Below, piece after piece: positions 16,532-26,380 of a stretch of DNA of 39,811 nucleotides; the first letter of the stretch is position 1; each line of letters opens with the position of its first letter. The notes under the pieces are model-generated. The model was not told the origin of the DNA. It ran no database searches and saw only the letters and a list, made by a program, of their open reading frames with translations. The DNA is taken from assembly GCA_018646195.1 (NCBI GenBank), contig JABGVH010000127.1:1-39811 (forward strand), written 5' to 3'. This stretch comes from Halobacteriovoraceae bacterium. GTDB taxonomy: Bacteria; Bdellovibrionota; Bacteriovoracia; Bacteriovoracales; Bacteriovoracaceae. Position numbers and translations under genes: made by a program.

Positions 16532-18805
16532 ATGCGTTTTCTCACCACTTGGCTGTGTTTTCTCTGTGTTTTCTATCAGGGATTAATTGCTCCTATTGCC
16601 AGTGCACAAACTGGAAGTCCTACAAATTTAGGTTCCTCTAGTACCCCTAGCAGCGACCCGGCTTGCCCTACTTATATGGAGTACGCCACGGTAGATAGTG
16701 ACAAAATGAAGGAGCACGTAAAATCTCAAAACTCACAAATGTATCAAAAGACACAAGATGCAGGGTTAGATTGTCCAGCTCCTCGAGCAAATCCTCTCAA
16801 AAATGAAAAAGGTGACCTTGTTAGGGGAGGAAAATTTGATAAAAGTGGGGCAGAAGGGCTTGAGACTGCCGGTTTAATTATTGAAAATATTACCCTGATA
16901 GCGGCTGTTTTTTTCTTTGCGGAATTTGTAACCTCTTGTACTAATCTTGACACAGTTATGGCTGCTTTAGCAGGATTGCTTTTCGTGATTATGGAAATTG
17001 TGAACTGGAATGCCTACAAAGAAGCTTCTGATAAACAGGCAAATTATTATGATTCGGAATCAGCGGACTTATTAGACGAACAAATTAAATCCTTCGAGCG
17101 TGCTAAGAAAGATACAGACAAGGCCGCTGAAGCGGCTAATAAACGCGCCCAAGTGGCCATGAGCTTTGGAACAGGGATAGCTGTTGTGGCCATAATAACC
17201 ATAATTAATGCTATTCTCTACAAAATTTGGGAAATTGTATACGACCCTGATTGTTATTATGTTCCGCCGCAGCTAAAAGACGGAAATTCAATAGCAAAGA
17301 TTACTAAGAAGTATCCATTTTTTAATAAAATTATTGATTTGATTTTCCCTAGTGCTAATGCTTCCTTTCATAGCGATCTCCAGAGCGTCTTAGCGAGTCC
17401 AAAAAAGCTCATTGACAGTGCAACTCCTAGTTTTAAAAAATCTTGTAATGTTAGAAATCAAAAATCATTTAAAAACAAAAAAGTAGAATTACTAAAGAAT
17501 AAATATGAGGAATTGAAGAAAAGTCCAAAGTACTCGAAGAAAATTAAGCGCTTAGAGAAAAAATTTGTTGCTAATAATTTAGAAGAAAGATCTATCAGTG
17601 AGACATTAAGCCTTGTTCTTGGAGAAGTCTTTCCTAAAGCGCACGCAATGGATCAACAGGCCTGGGTGCAAGGTCTTGGTTTAGGAGTGGCTGCAATTGT
17701 TATATTACTAGGCCTTTCAACAGGCTTGGCCAAGGTTTGGGAAAATTTAGGAAAGAATGGAATAACACGATTCGTAGTTTATGTCATAATTTCGGCACTC
17801 GCGTTCATTGTATATTCATTGGTAGAAGAAGCTGCCAAAAAATATGAAGATCAATCTGAAGAATACCAGAAAATTATTGATAAATTGAATGGAAAGAAAA
17901 TCCAGTTGGCAATTACGGCAGCAGAAAATCAAGCTAAGCACTCTGGTCCTGGTCCCAATGGTGATGTTAATCAGACCCAAAACATTCAGGGCGGCCCAGG
18001 AATTCAAGTTGATCAAAATCTGGCAGGGCTGGGTACCTTGGGAGCAAATAATTGTAAGAATCTTGATATCACCGAGCCGGCTGATGGAGACGAGGATTCA
18101 GATCCCTCGGGGGAAATTGTTACAAAATCATGTCCCTGTAAAACTTGTAGCGTTGTGGTTTCTCCTGGTGAGTTAACCAAACATATTTCTCCAGAAACAG
18201 GAGCAGTTTTAACTGCTCTAGAGGATGGAGGGGGAGCACTAGCGAATGGATCATTCGGAGCTACTGAACAAGGAAGCCTTTTAGCTGTTACCGGAGCTAA
18301 TAATTCTGCTGTTCGGCAGGCATTAAAAGATTCGATTGAACTCTATAAGCAAAAAAGAGAAAAATTAGGTCTACCAGATATTGATTTTGATGCTGAAGTT
18401 AAAAAAGGCATTGAGCAAGCCAAAGCTATAACATTAAAAGGGATTAATGGACTATCAGCATCTCAAAGGCAGTCTCTGGGAGATAGCATGGGAGTGAAAA
18501 TCCCAGGAAATATACAGAAAAACTTTAAAACGGTTGCACTATCTTCTTTCAAGGGTTTAACAGGTAGAAAAAAAGGTCGTAAAAAGAACAAGAAGAATAA
18601 ATTAAAATTAAAAAGAAGAAAAAAAGTGGAACCTGGTTTAGCAGGTTCTCAAGAGAAATTAAACTACGCAGATGCTCTGAAGGGAAGTGGTATAAAAGAA
18701 AGTGATATCAATACTGACCCCGGAGTTCCAATTTGGGACATTATCCACTACCGCTATAGAAAATCTGCTTATCCAGTATTTTTAGAGAGAGAAAAAAAGC
18801 CGTGA
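16532..18805 (+). CDS. Large exported multi-helix protein, tandem paralogue 1
   Basis: The ATG at 16532 is chosen because GGGGA precedes it and a signal peptide follows (RFLTTWLCFLCVFYQGLIAP...SAQ). The next segment has two Cys around a helical stretch (ACPTYMEYA to LDCPAP). Hydrophobic helices lie near 115-135, 143-163, 206-233, 376-405 and 410-430. A strongly conserved segment (IMEIVNWNAYKEASDK, then YYDSESADLLDEQI) is shared almost word for word with the next protein. A Cys cluster (SCPCKTCS) lies near 533, a Lys/Arg-rich region at about 678-700, and the C-terminal motif VPIWDIIHYRYRKSAYPVF at about 732-750. It overlaps the next gene by four bases (GTGA). I recognise no family. Topology suggests an inner-membrane or envelope assembly. 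Confidence 0.8.
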   Translation: MRFLTTWLCFLCVFYQGLIAPIASAQTGSPTNLGSSSTPSSDPACPTYMEYATVDSDKMKEHVKSQNSQMYQKTQDAGLDCPAPRANPLKNEKGDLVRGGKFDKSGAEGLETAGLIIENITLIAAVFFFAEFVTSCTNLDTVMAALAGLLFVIMEIVNWNAYKEASDKQANYYDSESADLLDEQIKSFERAKKDTDKAAEAANKRAQVAMSFGTGIAVVAIITIINAILYKIWEIVYDPDCYYVPPQLKDGNSIAKITKKYPFFNKIIDLIFPSANASFHSDLQSVLASPKKLIDSATPSFKKSCNVRNQKSFKNKKVELLKNKYEELKKSPKYSKKIKRLEKKFVANNLEERSISETLSLVLGEVFPKAHAMDQQAWVQGLGLGVAAIVILLGLSTGLAKVWENLGKNGITRFVVYVIISALAFIVYSLVEEAAKKYEDQSEEYQKIIDKLNGKKIQLAITAAENQAKHSGPGPNGDVNQTQNIQGGPGIQVDQNLAGLGTLGANNCKNLDITEPADGDEDSDPSGEIVTKSCPCKTCSVVVSPGELTKHISPETGAVLTALEDGGGALANGSFGATEQGSLLAVTGANNSAVRQALKDSIELYKQKREKLGLPDIDFDAEVKKGIEQAKAITLKGINGLSASQRQSLGDSMGVKIPGNIQKNFKTVALSSFKGLTGRKKGRKKNKKNKLKLKRRKKVEPGLAGSQEKLNYADALKGSGIKESDINTDPGVPIWDIIHYRYRKSAYPVFLEREKKP

Positions 18806-20949
18806 AATTAGATAACCTTCCAAAAAAAATTCGTCACTACCTTACTGTCTACATTCTTACTTTTTGTATTTTTTGGGTTCAGGGTTTAGTTTCCCCCCTT
18901 GCATTTGCCGATGCAACAACAACACCTACCAACTCCAGTGGTTCGACTACTGCGGCAGCAGCTGGCACTGATGATTGCCCCACTTATTACGAATATGCAT
19001 CCACCGATGATGACAATTTTAAAAATCATATCAAAGCACAAAATCAACAATTATATGATAAATCTGTAACTGATGGTAAGAGCTGTGCAAAACCATCTGA
19101 AGACCCGGTTCGGGACGAACGCGGAGAACTGATAAAAGGTAGGAAAAATAAAAAAGACGATGCGGAACTTTTAGAAAATGTTGCGTTGTTTGTTGAAAAT
19201 ATTCTTTTACTTGCCGCAGCTTTTTTCTCCGCGCTGCTAGTTGTGGGATGTAAGCAATTTTCAACTGCTGTAGGTGCAATCGCGGCGATTACTTTTATAA
19301 TTATGGAAATTGTTAATTGGAATAAGTACAAGGAGGCTTCGGATAAAGAGGCTGACTACTATGATTCTGAGTCACAAGATCTTATTGATGAGCAAATAGA
19401 GGCCTTTAGGCACGCAAAAAAAGAAACGGACAAGGCAGCTGAAGGGGCCAAGGCCCGCGCTGATGCAGCAACTACGGTCGGTACGATGTGGGGAGTGGCA
19501 GCCATTATTGCCTTGGTCGAGGCGATAGCATCAAATCCTCCGGTCAATTACGATGATAGTTGTAAAGATGAAGATAGTGAAGAAGAAGGAGATGCTGATG
19601 CTGATGCCGATGTTGACGCAGATGCAGATACAGGTGGAGGGGGAGATGCCCCTCAGAGTGTAGAGGCTCCCTCGTATGGAAATAAAAAAGTAATTGAAAT
19701 GGTAAATGTATCAGGCTTTAATTTAAAAAATTTAATGGTAAAAATTAAAAAGTTTAAAATGCCTTGTAAAAAAGTTAAAGGTCCCTCTACTTTTGAGTTT
19801 ATTAAAGGTCTCATACTGCCTGAGGCAAATGCCATGGCACAAAAACAATGGATGCAGGGACTTGGGCTAGGCGTGGCCGCAATATTGGCCATCGCAGTCA
19901 TTGGAATTATAATTAAAAAAGCTGGAAATAAATTAAAGTCCAAAGGGGTCACGAGAATAATTCTCTACGGAATTTTTGCAGGTATTGCATTTGGAGTTAT
20001 GGCGTTGTTAAAAGAAGCGCAGAAGATTTATGAAGATCAAGCAAAAGAATATGAAAAGATTCTTAATAAATTGATAGAGAAGTCAACACTTCTTGCTTTT
20101 CGAGCGGCACAAACAAAAGCCGAGGCAGTGAAAGGTAAAGGAAATAAAAATCAGAATATTTCTCTAGGTAATAAAATAGACCTAAGTTCAAGTACTGAAG
20201 GGGGCTCAGGGCAAAGTGCCTGCGCTGATACTGACAAAGAGGGAAATCCAGTTCCTACTCCCTGCGATAAGTGTGCCGAACCTGGAAGTTGTCAAGCAGT
20301 CTTCCCTGTCAATAATTTTGGTACGGACATTCCACTTGAAGTTAATAGTACATTGACCGCTGCTGATAATTACGCCAATCAAGTTTATTCAGGTAATGCA
20401 AATAGTACTGCGGCAGGTGAGGCAAGTTTACAAGTGAATGGTAATTCAAATGCGATACGGGCAATACAAAGCGATCTTTTTAAGAGTTATAACGATCTAG
20501 CCAAGAAAAATGGTTTCGATCAGGTGGACTTTGATGGTGAAATAAAAAAAGGAATAAAGGAATTTCGCGGAGCTGTCTTGAAGGGAGTAAATAATCTTAA
20601 CTCTAAACAAAGAAACGCATTAGCAAGTGAGCTTGGATTAGTAGGACTTCGAGATGTTGATAAACTTAACAAGTCCAAATTTGAGGCTCCTCGCTTTGTA
20701 AAAACAAAACGGGCACGAACTAGTTTCAATTTTAACACTTCTAAAAAACGTAAAAAGTTTAAATTTAAGGCGAGAGATTTAGGGAAAGGTGTATTTGACG
20801 GTGGAGATGTCAAAGACTTTGGTGACGATGATGCAAACTATAAAATTAAAGCTGGTAACGACATTGTCAATGATTCAGATGCAAGTATCTGGGAGGTGAT
20901 TCACTTTAGATATAAGAAAACAGCCTACCCAATGCTCTTAGAAAAATAA
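18802..20949 (+). CDS. Large exported multi-helix protein, tandem paralogue 2
   Basis: This 715-residue paralogue of the preceding protein starts with GTG inside the previous stop (GTGA). It shares the signal-like N-terminus (ILTFCIFWVQGLVSPLAFA), the Cys-flanked DCPTYYEYAS region, the double hydrophobic block ending IMEIVNWNKYKEASDK, the YYDSESQDLIDEQIEAF helix, the later membrane block QKQWMQGLGLGVAAI, a Cys pair region (PCDKCAEPGSC), a Lys/Arg stretch and the tail SIWEVIHFRYKKTAYPMLL. A DADADADVDADAD run near 264-280 is unique to this copy and could bind metal. Co-translation with its paralogue suggests they form a heteromer. Function unknown. Confidence 0.8.
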   Translation: MKLDNLPKKIRHYLTVYILTFCIFWVQGLVSPLAFADATTTPTNSSGSTTAAAAGTDDCPTYYEYASTDDDNFKNHIKAQNQQLYDKSVTDGKSCAKPSEDPVRDERGELIKGRKNKKDDAELLENVALFVENILLLAAAFFSALLVVGCKQFSTAVGAIAAITFIIMEIVNWNKYKEASDKEADYYDSESQDLIDEQIEAFRHAKKETDKAAEGAKARADAATTVGTMWGVAAIIALVEAIASNPPVNYDDSCKDEDSEEEGDADADADVDADADTGGGGDAPQSVEAPSYGNKKVIEMVNVSGFNLKNLMVKIKKFKMPCKKVKGPSTFEFIKGLILPEANAMAQKQWMQGLGLGVAAILAIAVIGIIIKKAGNKLKSKGVTRIILYGIFAGIAFGVMALLKEAQKIYEDQAKEYEKILNKLIEKSTLLAFRAAQTKAEAVKGKGNKNQNISLGNKIDLSSSTEGGSGQSACADTDKEGNPVPTPCDKCAEPGSCQAVFPVNNFGTDIPLEVNSTLTAADNYANQVYSGNANSTAAGEASLQVNGNSNAIRAIQSDLFKSYNDLAKKNGFDQVDFDGEIKKGIKEFRGAVLKGVNNLNSKQRNALASELGLVGLRDVDKLNKSKFEAPRFVKTKRARTSFNFNTSKKRKKFKFKARDLGKGVFDGGDVKDFGDDDANYKIKAGNDIVNDSDASIWEVIHFRYKKTAYPMLLEK

Positions 20950-20951
20950 AT

Positions 20952-23651
20952 TTAAATTGAGTCTTCACCGTCTTGATAATAAGTCTCAATAACTTCTTGT
21001 CCGCCTTGAGAGCCAATTTGATCAACGCCTTCAGCAAAGGCAGGAACAGCTGATTTAATATAACGATTAGATATGATGGTCCATATTAGTGTATCCTGAA
21101 AGGGGCTTATGTCTGAGTTCTCATTATCCCCTCTAGAAATATCTGTAGGAACTAAACCTTCTTCACCCCAGTCGTCTCCAATTCCAGGACCTTCTTTTCC
21201 ATTTTTGCGCCTTTTAAGTACTAACTTTTTCTTTTTCTTTTTCTTTTTTATTTTTTTCTTAATTTTTTTCTTGATGGTTCGCTTGCTAATGCTGGCCAAG
21301 GCTTTTTTGGGATCTAGTAGGTTTTCGCCACCTTCGCCTTTGAAGAAGCCTTCGAGCCGTTCCATGAAGCCTGGGCTTTTGCCATTGAGGCTCTTTGCCG
21401 CGCCCTTAATTGCTGAGCCGATGGTTAGGTTCTTGGCCTTATCTTTATCGAAATCATTTTCTAGGTCTTTGGGGTCACCTTTGTCAGAGCTGGTGACATT
21501 TTTTAGGATTTTTAAATCTTTGTTGAGTTTGTTGGGGTCTTCGAAACCGTTTGATTGGCGAAGTGCCGACTGGCCGGTTTCAGTTCCGTCGAGGTCACCA
21601 CCAGCGGTATTGGCGCCAAGTCCCGTCAGGTCATCTGCGGCACTACAGTTGGGACAGGCAACATTCGCACCACCATCTAGGTTACCGTTGACCACTTTAA
21701 CTTGGCCATCAACCTTGGTTCCTTGACCTTCTTCCATGTTGCCACCGTCGACTCCGACTTTATTATTTAATTTATCAGAAAGTGCTTCGAGTTCTAACCT
21801 TTGAGTAGTTATTTTTTGCAGAACTTTGGCCATTTGTTCGACATTGGTCTTAATTTTAATTTCGGCCGAGTCTTGTAGGATCTTCCTGGTTTCGGGAACA
21901 GTGTAGGACTTATAAAGTTTATTTGAAACTTCATTTTTTACTTCGTCATAGTAAGTGAGTGATTCTTTTTCGCCCTCTCGGAGTTCCTCAACTTCTTCTT
22001 CAGCTGAGGCCGGCTCTAAAAGGGCGCTAACTATAAAATAAAGGCTTCTCCTTAACGGCGAAATACCAACTATTGCCGGAAGCTCTTTAGACAGTGAGGA
22101 CTGGGTAGGGATTTCGTTGCCATCGGCATCGACCTCTACTTCAACCTCGACTTCAATTTCTTCATACTCATCGCCATCCCCGGCGGCGCCTCCTGGCGGT
22201 GGTGCTGCGACTTCTGCTTGCAGTACTCCAAATTCCGGATCGGAAGTGGATTCTTTTTGGTCAGGGGTCAGCATACAGCGTAGATGACTGTGACGCTTGG
22301 CCAGGTGGGCCTCGTACTTGGCCATATTCATCGCCTCTTTAGTCTGAGCGATTGCCGGACATAGGCAGCTAAGGGAAGCGTGGTGTTTCTTGGTAGTGTC
22401 TTTGAGAATCTTCTTAGTCTTATCTACCATCTTTTTCTTATTGCGGATTTCTTGTCCAATGATATTTTGGATGACTCCATTTCTCTCGAGATAGTCTTGC
22501 TTGGCCCCAAGTTGATTTTGGGTGTAGAGCTCTTGCGCCACCGACATAAGCGCGGCTGACTTGACTCCATGATTGTCGCCACCTTCTGAACCCTCTTGGC
22601 CGGCAGTTTCCACAGTTGTTAGGTTGGCAATATAATGGCGTCGGTGCATTGTTAAGGTCGCCATGTAAATGGCGGCGGAAGCTTTGAGGATATGAAAAGA
22701 GAAGGCGTCTATATACTCTTCACCTTTTAATTTTTTTAAGTCTTTTTTATTACCGGCCGCCATTCCGCCGGCTACAGCACCGCCGACTGGGCCTCCCATT
22801 AGAGTAGCGCCAACGACCATAGCACCTGTTAAAACCGCATTTTCAGTTTTCCTTCCGTCTTTTTTTCCGGTCTTGGCAAATTTAAAGTTAAGGTCCCGGC
22901 GAACACATTGAACACCTTCTACTGCTGCCATTGCAGTGGCAATCGATTCAATAGAGGCCTGGTCGATACCACCTCTGAGGAGTTCTAGGATGACACTCTT
23001 TTCAACTCTTATCCTTGGCGCGCGGCCTTTCTTTTCCAGCGCGGTGTAGACTTTTTCTAAGGCCGTAATCATAGCCTCGGCCATTTTGTCAGGATTGTCG
23101 CTGGGATTTTCTAGAAAATTCTTATGTAATCCTATTACCCATATGGCGTAGCGGAAGGCCTCTTTGGCTGCAGGAATTCCATCGTGGTGCCAGCGAGTAA
23201 ATTTGACCTTGAGTGCTGGCAAGCCGTAATCGATAGAATCTTTTTCGTATTTATAATCCATCGCCTTTTTAAATTTTTCGTGGGCCTTCTTCATAAAAAT
23301 GGGAACCAAGGCAGCACGGTAGGCCCTTTGCTCAGCGGCGGTTTTTCCACTCATATCAAATGGAGGAGCACCACCTTCGAGGGCGACTTTCTGGGCCTTG
23401 AGTAGTCCTAATTTGGCAGACAATTTGACGCATTTACTAAGCGCCTCCTCATCTTTTTTGTTTTTGCAGACCTCGTCGCGAACTTTCTCCATAACCAGGA
23501 TGGTGGCCTCGAGAACCATTATGCGCTTTTGAGTCTCACTGACTTCTTCACCGTTAGTGCCGGTATCTGGGTCAGTCTCTTCTGCTGAGTAAAGTGCAGA
23601 GGAGATTCCAAATAGGGTCAGTATAAGCAGGGTCAAAATTGGGGCTTTCAT
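20952..23651 (-). CDS. Large exported protein sharing the C-terminal motif of its neighbours
   Basis: I start at the ATG at 23651, four bases after GGAGGG; it opens a signal peptide (KAPILTLLILTLFGISSALYSA). The 899-residue protein is mainly helical. It has a Gly/Ala hydrophobic block (GAMVVGATLMGGPVGGAVAGG) near 275-300, paired Cys (SCLC, later ACPNCS), an acidic Glu-Val repeat (EEIEVEVEVEV), a poly-Lys block at about 789-815, and near 851-870 the motif LIWTIISNRYIKSAVPAF shared with the two convergent genes. Unlike them it has about 30 more residues after the motif. The rest has little visible similarity to them, so it is a distant member or shares only the tail. Its stop is three bases from that of the paralogue pair. 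Function unknown. Confidence 0.8.
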   Translation of the reverse strand: MKAPILTLLILTLFGISSALYSAEETDPDTGTNGEEVSETQKRIMVLEATILVMEKVRDEVCKNKKDEEALSKCVKLSAKLGLLKAQKVALEGGAPPFDMSGKTAAEQRAYRAALVPIFMKKAHEKFKKAMDYKYEKDSIDYGLPALKVKFTRWHHDGIPAAKEAFRYAIWVIGLHKNFLENPSDNPDKMAEAMITALEKVYTALEKKGRAPRIRVEKSVILELLRGGIDQASIESIATAMAAVEGVQCVRRDLNFKFAKTGKKDGRKTENAVLTGAMVVGATLMGGPVGGAVAGGMAAGNKKDLKKLKGEEYIDAFSFHILKASAAIYMATLTMHRRHYIANLTTVETAGQEGSEGGDNHGVKSAALMSVAQELYTQNQLGAKQDYLERNGVIQNIIGQEIRNKKKMVDKTKKILKDTTKKHHASLSCLCPAIAQTKEAMNMAKYEAHLAKRHSHLRCMLTPDQKESTSDPEFGVLQAEVAAPPPGGAAGDGDEYEEIEVEVEVEVDADGNEIPTQSSLSKELPAIVGISPLRRSLYFIVSALLEPASAEEEVEELREGEKESLTYYDEVKNEVSNKLYKSYTVPETRKILQDSAEIKIKTNVEQMAKVLQKITTQRLELEALSDKLNNKVGVDGGNMEEGQGTKVDGQVKVVNGNLDGGANVACPNCSAADDLTGLGANTAGGDLDGTETGQSALRQSNGFEDPNKLNKDLKILKNVTSSDKGDPKDLENDFDKDKAKNLTIGSAIKGAAKSLNGKSPGFMERLEGFFKGEGGENLLDPKKALASISKRTIKKKIKKKIKKKKKKKKLVLKRRKNGKEGPGIGDDWGEEGLVPTDISRGDNENSDISPFQDTLIWTIISNRYIKSAVPAFAEGVDQIGSQGGQEVIETYYQDGEDSI
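21223..21280. repeat. Simple (CTTTTT)n-type tract coding for poly-Lys
   Basis: This pyrimidine-rich tract encodes the poly-Lys block of the large minus-strand protein. The hexanucleotide unit would change length in frame, while single-base slippage in its T-runs would shift the frame. Confidence 0.6.
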
Positions 23652-23838
23652 CGCACCCTCCAATTAAGTTGTCTTTAGTATGATTTATAGCTCTATTTTA
23701 AGCCTCTTAGGCCACAACCCCTAGAAATGGCCTTTATATCTGGCTAAATTCTGTGAAGTTAAGAAAAGTGCTTTAAATTTAAGTACTTATCGGTGAGGCG
23801 TGGGAAGACTTTAAGGCCCAATAAAATTTAGAGATGCC
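23652..23838. other. Intergenic region, no gene seen
   Basis: This short AT-rich gap lies between the start of the large minus-strand protein and the end of the thioesterase gene. It must hold the promoter of the large protein (CATACT and TATAAA hexamers occur on the minus strand about 25-40 bases before its Shine-Dalgarno), but no convincing -35 is seen. Confidence 0.4.
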
Positions 23839-24261
23839 CTAGAATTGGGTCAATTGGAGCTCTTGAGGGAGGCTTGTAAGAGTTTGATTTTGGTAGTCAT
23901 AATAGGCCAGGGAGGTCTTGACCCTGGCGACCTTTTTTCCACTAGTTAGGTTAGATAATTGATAGTAGATTTCGAATCCCCGGGGGCCCTGATCTCCTTG
24001 AAATAAGGTGCAGGTGAGCTGGTCACCGTGAAAGCCCTCTCCTAGGTAATTAAGCACCGCCTCGGTGATGATAATTGCGGCGCCAAAAAACTGCAATTCA
24101 GTTTGGCCTAACTTTTTGAAGTACTGGAGCCTGGCCTCCTGGCATAAAGTTAAAACCTGGTCGTGCCCTAGGTGATTGCCATAATTAATATGATTAATTT
24201 GAATCGGGAGTACCGTTTCGAAGAGTTTTTTCTCAGGTAGAGTTAATTTTATTCGCGCCAT
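23839..24261 (-). CDS. Hotdog-fold acyl-CoA thioesterase (4HBT/YbgC type)
   Basis: From the ATG at 24261 the protein has 140 residues, the usual size for this family. LPIQINHINYGNHLGHDQVLTLCQEARLQYF corresponds to the hotdog N-terminal strand and central helix, with the usual acidic residue replaced by the H-x-N-Y-G-N-H variant of a thioesterase subgroup. Family members hydrolyse acyl-CoA thioesters in the cytoplasm. A longer in-frame ORF reaches 24411, but that would run into murI on the other strand and the extra residues do not look like part of the fold. It is divergent from murI with 38 bases between. Confidence 0.85.
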   Translation of the reverse strand: MARIKLTLPEKKLFETVLPIQINHINYGNHLGHDQVLTLCQEARLQYFKKLGQTELQFFGAAIIITEAVLNYLGEGFHGDQLTCTLFQGDQGPRGFEIYYQLSNLTSGKKVARVKTSLAYYDYQNQTLTSLPQELQLTQF

Positions 24262-24267
24262 AAGTAC

Positions 24268-24296
24268 TCGATTCTTTACCTCTATGGAGCTATAGT
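24268..24296 (+). promoter_or_regulatory. Candidate murI promoter with -10 TATAGT
   Basis: TATAGT at 24291-24296 lies six bases before the GTG at 24303, or three before the one at 24300. A weak -35 (TCGATT, 24268-24273) sits 17 bases upstream. There is no Shine-Dalgarno, so a leaderless transcript starting at the GTG is possible. Confidence 0.35.
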
Positions 24297-24299
24297 CAA

Positions 24300-25055
24300 G
24301 TGGTGTTAAAAATAGGAATTTTCGATTCAGGACTAGGCGGCTTATCCTTATTGCGAGAGCTCCAGCAATTAATTCCGAGTGCCGAATATTTTTACATCGC
24401 TGATCAGGCAAATGCTCCCTACGGCGAAAAATCTCCAGAGTTTATTTTAAAGCGCTGCCAAGAATTAACTGAAAGCTTGCTTGAAAAAGAAGTAAATATG
24501 GTTGTGGTCGGCTGCAATACCGCTACCGCAGAGGGAATCAACTGGCTGAGAGCGAGGTTCAGCATTCCTTTTGTGGGAATCGAGCCCTATCTTAATATTA
24601 TTAATCAAAGAGAATTTTCAAAGGCGGAAGACTTAGCGGTCCTGACAACTACTGCTACTTTGAAAAGCACACGCTTTGTTGAATTGAAAAAGCGCTTGGA
24701 CCCGGAAGGCAAAATTTCGACCTATGCTTCTTCTGAGTTGGCAGCTTTAATTGAGCTGTCTTTAGAGAGAGGTGAGTGGGATAGTCAAATAGCGACAGAG
24801 CTTAAAATGTTACAGGGCAAGGGCCACACTCACCTTATTCTGGGTTGCACTCATTATCCATTAATTGAGGAAATCATTTCTCAACAATTAAAAGTGACCT
24901 GCATTTCCCCTGGGCGCGAGGTCGCCAATCGAGTTTTAGAAGTGCTGGCAGATAAGTTACCTCAGGGGGGTGCTTTAGAGGGCAGCCTTTCATTTATGTC
25001 TACCCGCGACATGAATTGGGGGCGCCTTCCTCAGTGGCCCCTTCTCAATTTTTAG
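24300..25055 (+). CDS. murI: Glutamate racemase
   Basis: The enzyme makes D-glutamate from L-glutamate for peptidoglycan. Diagnostic motifs are [16 protein letters not shown] at the N-terminus, [23 protein letters not shown] with the first catalytic Cys, and [13 protein letters not shown] with the second. At 251 residues it is full length. Two consecutive GTG codons (24300 and 24303) could start it; the second fits the upstream -10 better. Its 3' end is 42 bases before eno, so the two may be co-transcribed. Confidence 0.97.
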   Translation: MVLKIGIFDSGLGGLSLLRELQQLIPSAEYFYIADQANAPYGEKSPEFILKRCQELTESLLEKEVNMVVVGCNTATAEGINWLRARFSIPFVGIEPYLNIINQREFSKAEDLAVLTTTATLKSTRFVELKKRLDPEGKISTYASSELAALIELSLERGEWDSQIATELKMLQGKGHTHLILGCTHYPLIEEIISQQLKVTCISPGREVANRVLEVLADKLPQGGALEGSLSFMSTRDMNWGRLPQWPLLNF

Positions 25056-25096
25056 CCTATACTTCCTGCAAATTCCAACCCTACTCAGGAGTCCCC

Positions 25097-26377
25097 ATGT
25101 CTAAAATTAAGGCCATTCATGCCCGTCAAATTCTCGATTCAAGAGGAAATCCAACTTTAGAAGCAGATGTTTGGACAGATTCAGGTCACTTTGGTCGCGC
25201 AGCAGTGCCGTCCGGGGCATCTACTGGCAGCCGCGAGGCGCTAGAGTTAAGAGATGGAGATAAGAGTTATTTTTTAGGCAAGTCAGTTCGGCAAGCGGTT
25301 TCAAACGTCAACGATAAGATTGCTCCTATTCTTTTAGGCAAAGACGTCAATGACCAAAAGGGACTCGACTTAGCTATGCTTGAATTGGATGGGACTGATT
25401 TTAAAAAAAATCTAGGCGCTAATTCAATACTGGCAGTCTCTATGTCCGCCTGTCGTGCTGGTGCGGCGACTAAAGGGCTAGACCTCTATGCCTATATGGG
25501 AGAATTTTTAAATTGTCCCAATAATCAGGGCAAGTACATTCTTCCGACTCCCTTAATGAATATAATCAATGGTGGTGAGCACGCCTCTAATAATTTAGAC
25601 ATTCAAGAGTTTATGATAGTGCCCCATTTAAAGAAAAGTTTCTCCGAAAACCTGCGGGCCGGTGTCGAGATTTTTCATAACTTAAAGAAGGTTTTAAATG
25701 ATGCTGGGCACTCGACTAATGTCGGTGATGAGGGAGGTTTTGCTCCCAATCTTGGCAGTCATGAAGAGGCGATGGATAGCATTGTAAAGGCGATCGAATT
25801 GGCCGGGTATGTGCCAGGAAAAGAGATCTCCTTCGCATTAGACTCCGCTGCCAGTGAATTTTATAAGGATGGTAAGTATCATATCCAAGGAAAAGAGTTA
25901 AGTACTACTGAGATGATCAAATACTACTCAGATTTAGTGGCGAAATATCCGATTTACTCTATAGAAGATGGTTTGGACGAATCGGATTTCGAAGGCTGGA
26001 CTGCACTTACTGCCGAACTTGGAGCAAAAGTAAAATTGGTTGGAGATGATCTTTTTGTCACCAACAAAAAAATACTTCAAGAGGGCATAGAAAAGAAGCA
26101 GGCCAATGCAATTTTGATCAAGGTCAATCAAATTGGCTCACTGACAGAAACCTTCGAAACTATTGAGCTCGGCTACCAGCATGACTTTAATTCAATAATT
26201 AGTCATCGCAGTGGAGAGACCGGTGATTCATTTATTGCCGATTTAGCTGTTGCCTGTGGAGCAGGACATATAAAAACTGGCTCTGCTAGCCGCTCGGACC
26301 GAATGGAAAAATATAATCAGTTGTTAAGAATAGAAGAGGCCTTAGGCGACCAGGCAGTTTACCTCCCGGTCAAATAA
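25097..26377 (+). CDS. eno: Enolase (phosphopyruvate hydratase)
   Basis: It interconverts 2-phosphoglycerate and phosphoenolpyruvate in glycolysis and is a usual RNA degradosome partner. The ATG at 25097 follows AGGAG by five bases and gives 426 residues, normal for bacterial enolase. Motifs present are [80 protein letters not shown] and [17 protein letters not shown]. Together these supply the catalytic Glu/Lys pair and the Mg ligands. A longer frame to 25016 overlaps murI and is rejected. Confidence 0.98.
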   Translation: MSKIKAIHARQILDSRGNPTLEADVWTDSGHFGRAAVPSGASTGSREALELRDGDKSYFLGKSVRQAVSNVNDKIAPILLGKDVNDQKGLDLAMLELDGTDFKKNLGANSILAVSMSACRAGAATKGLDLYAYMGEFLNCPNNQGKYILPTPLMNIINGGEHASNNLDIQEFMIVPHLKKSFSENLRAGVEIFHNLKKVLNDAGHSTNVGDEGGFAPNLGSHEEAMDSIVKAIELAGYVPGKEISFALDSAASEFYKDGKYHIQGKELSTTEMIKYYSDLVAKYPIYSIEDGLDESDFEGWTALTAELGAKVKLVGDDLFVTNKKILQEGIEKKQANAILIKVNQIGSLTETFETIELGYQHDFNSIISHRSGETGDSFIADLAVACGAGHIKTGSASRSDRMEKYNQLLRIEEALGDQAVYLPVK

Positions 26378-26380
26378 AAC

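Noticed and set aside
21109-21726. Plus-strand 205-codon frame inside the large minus-strand protein
   Set aside because: Composed mainly of Phe/Leu/Ser/Pro complementary to the Lys/Glu-rich gene, with no ribosome site; antisense shadow.
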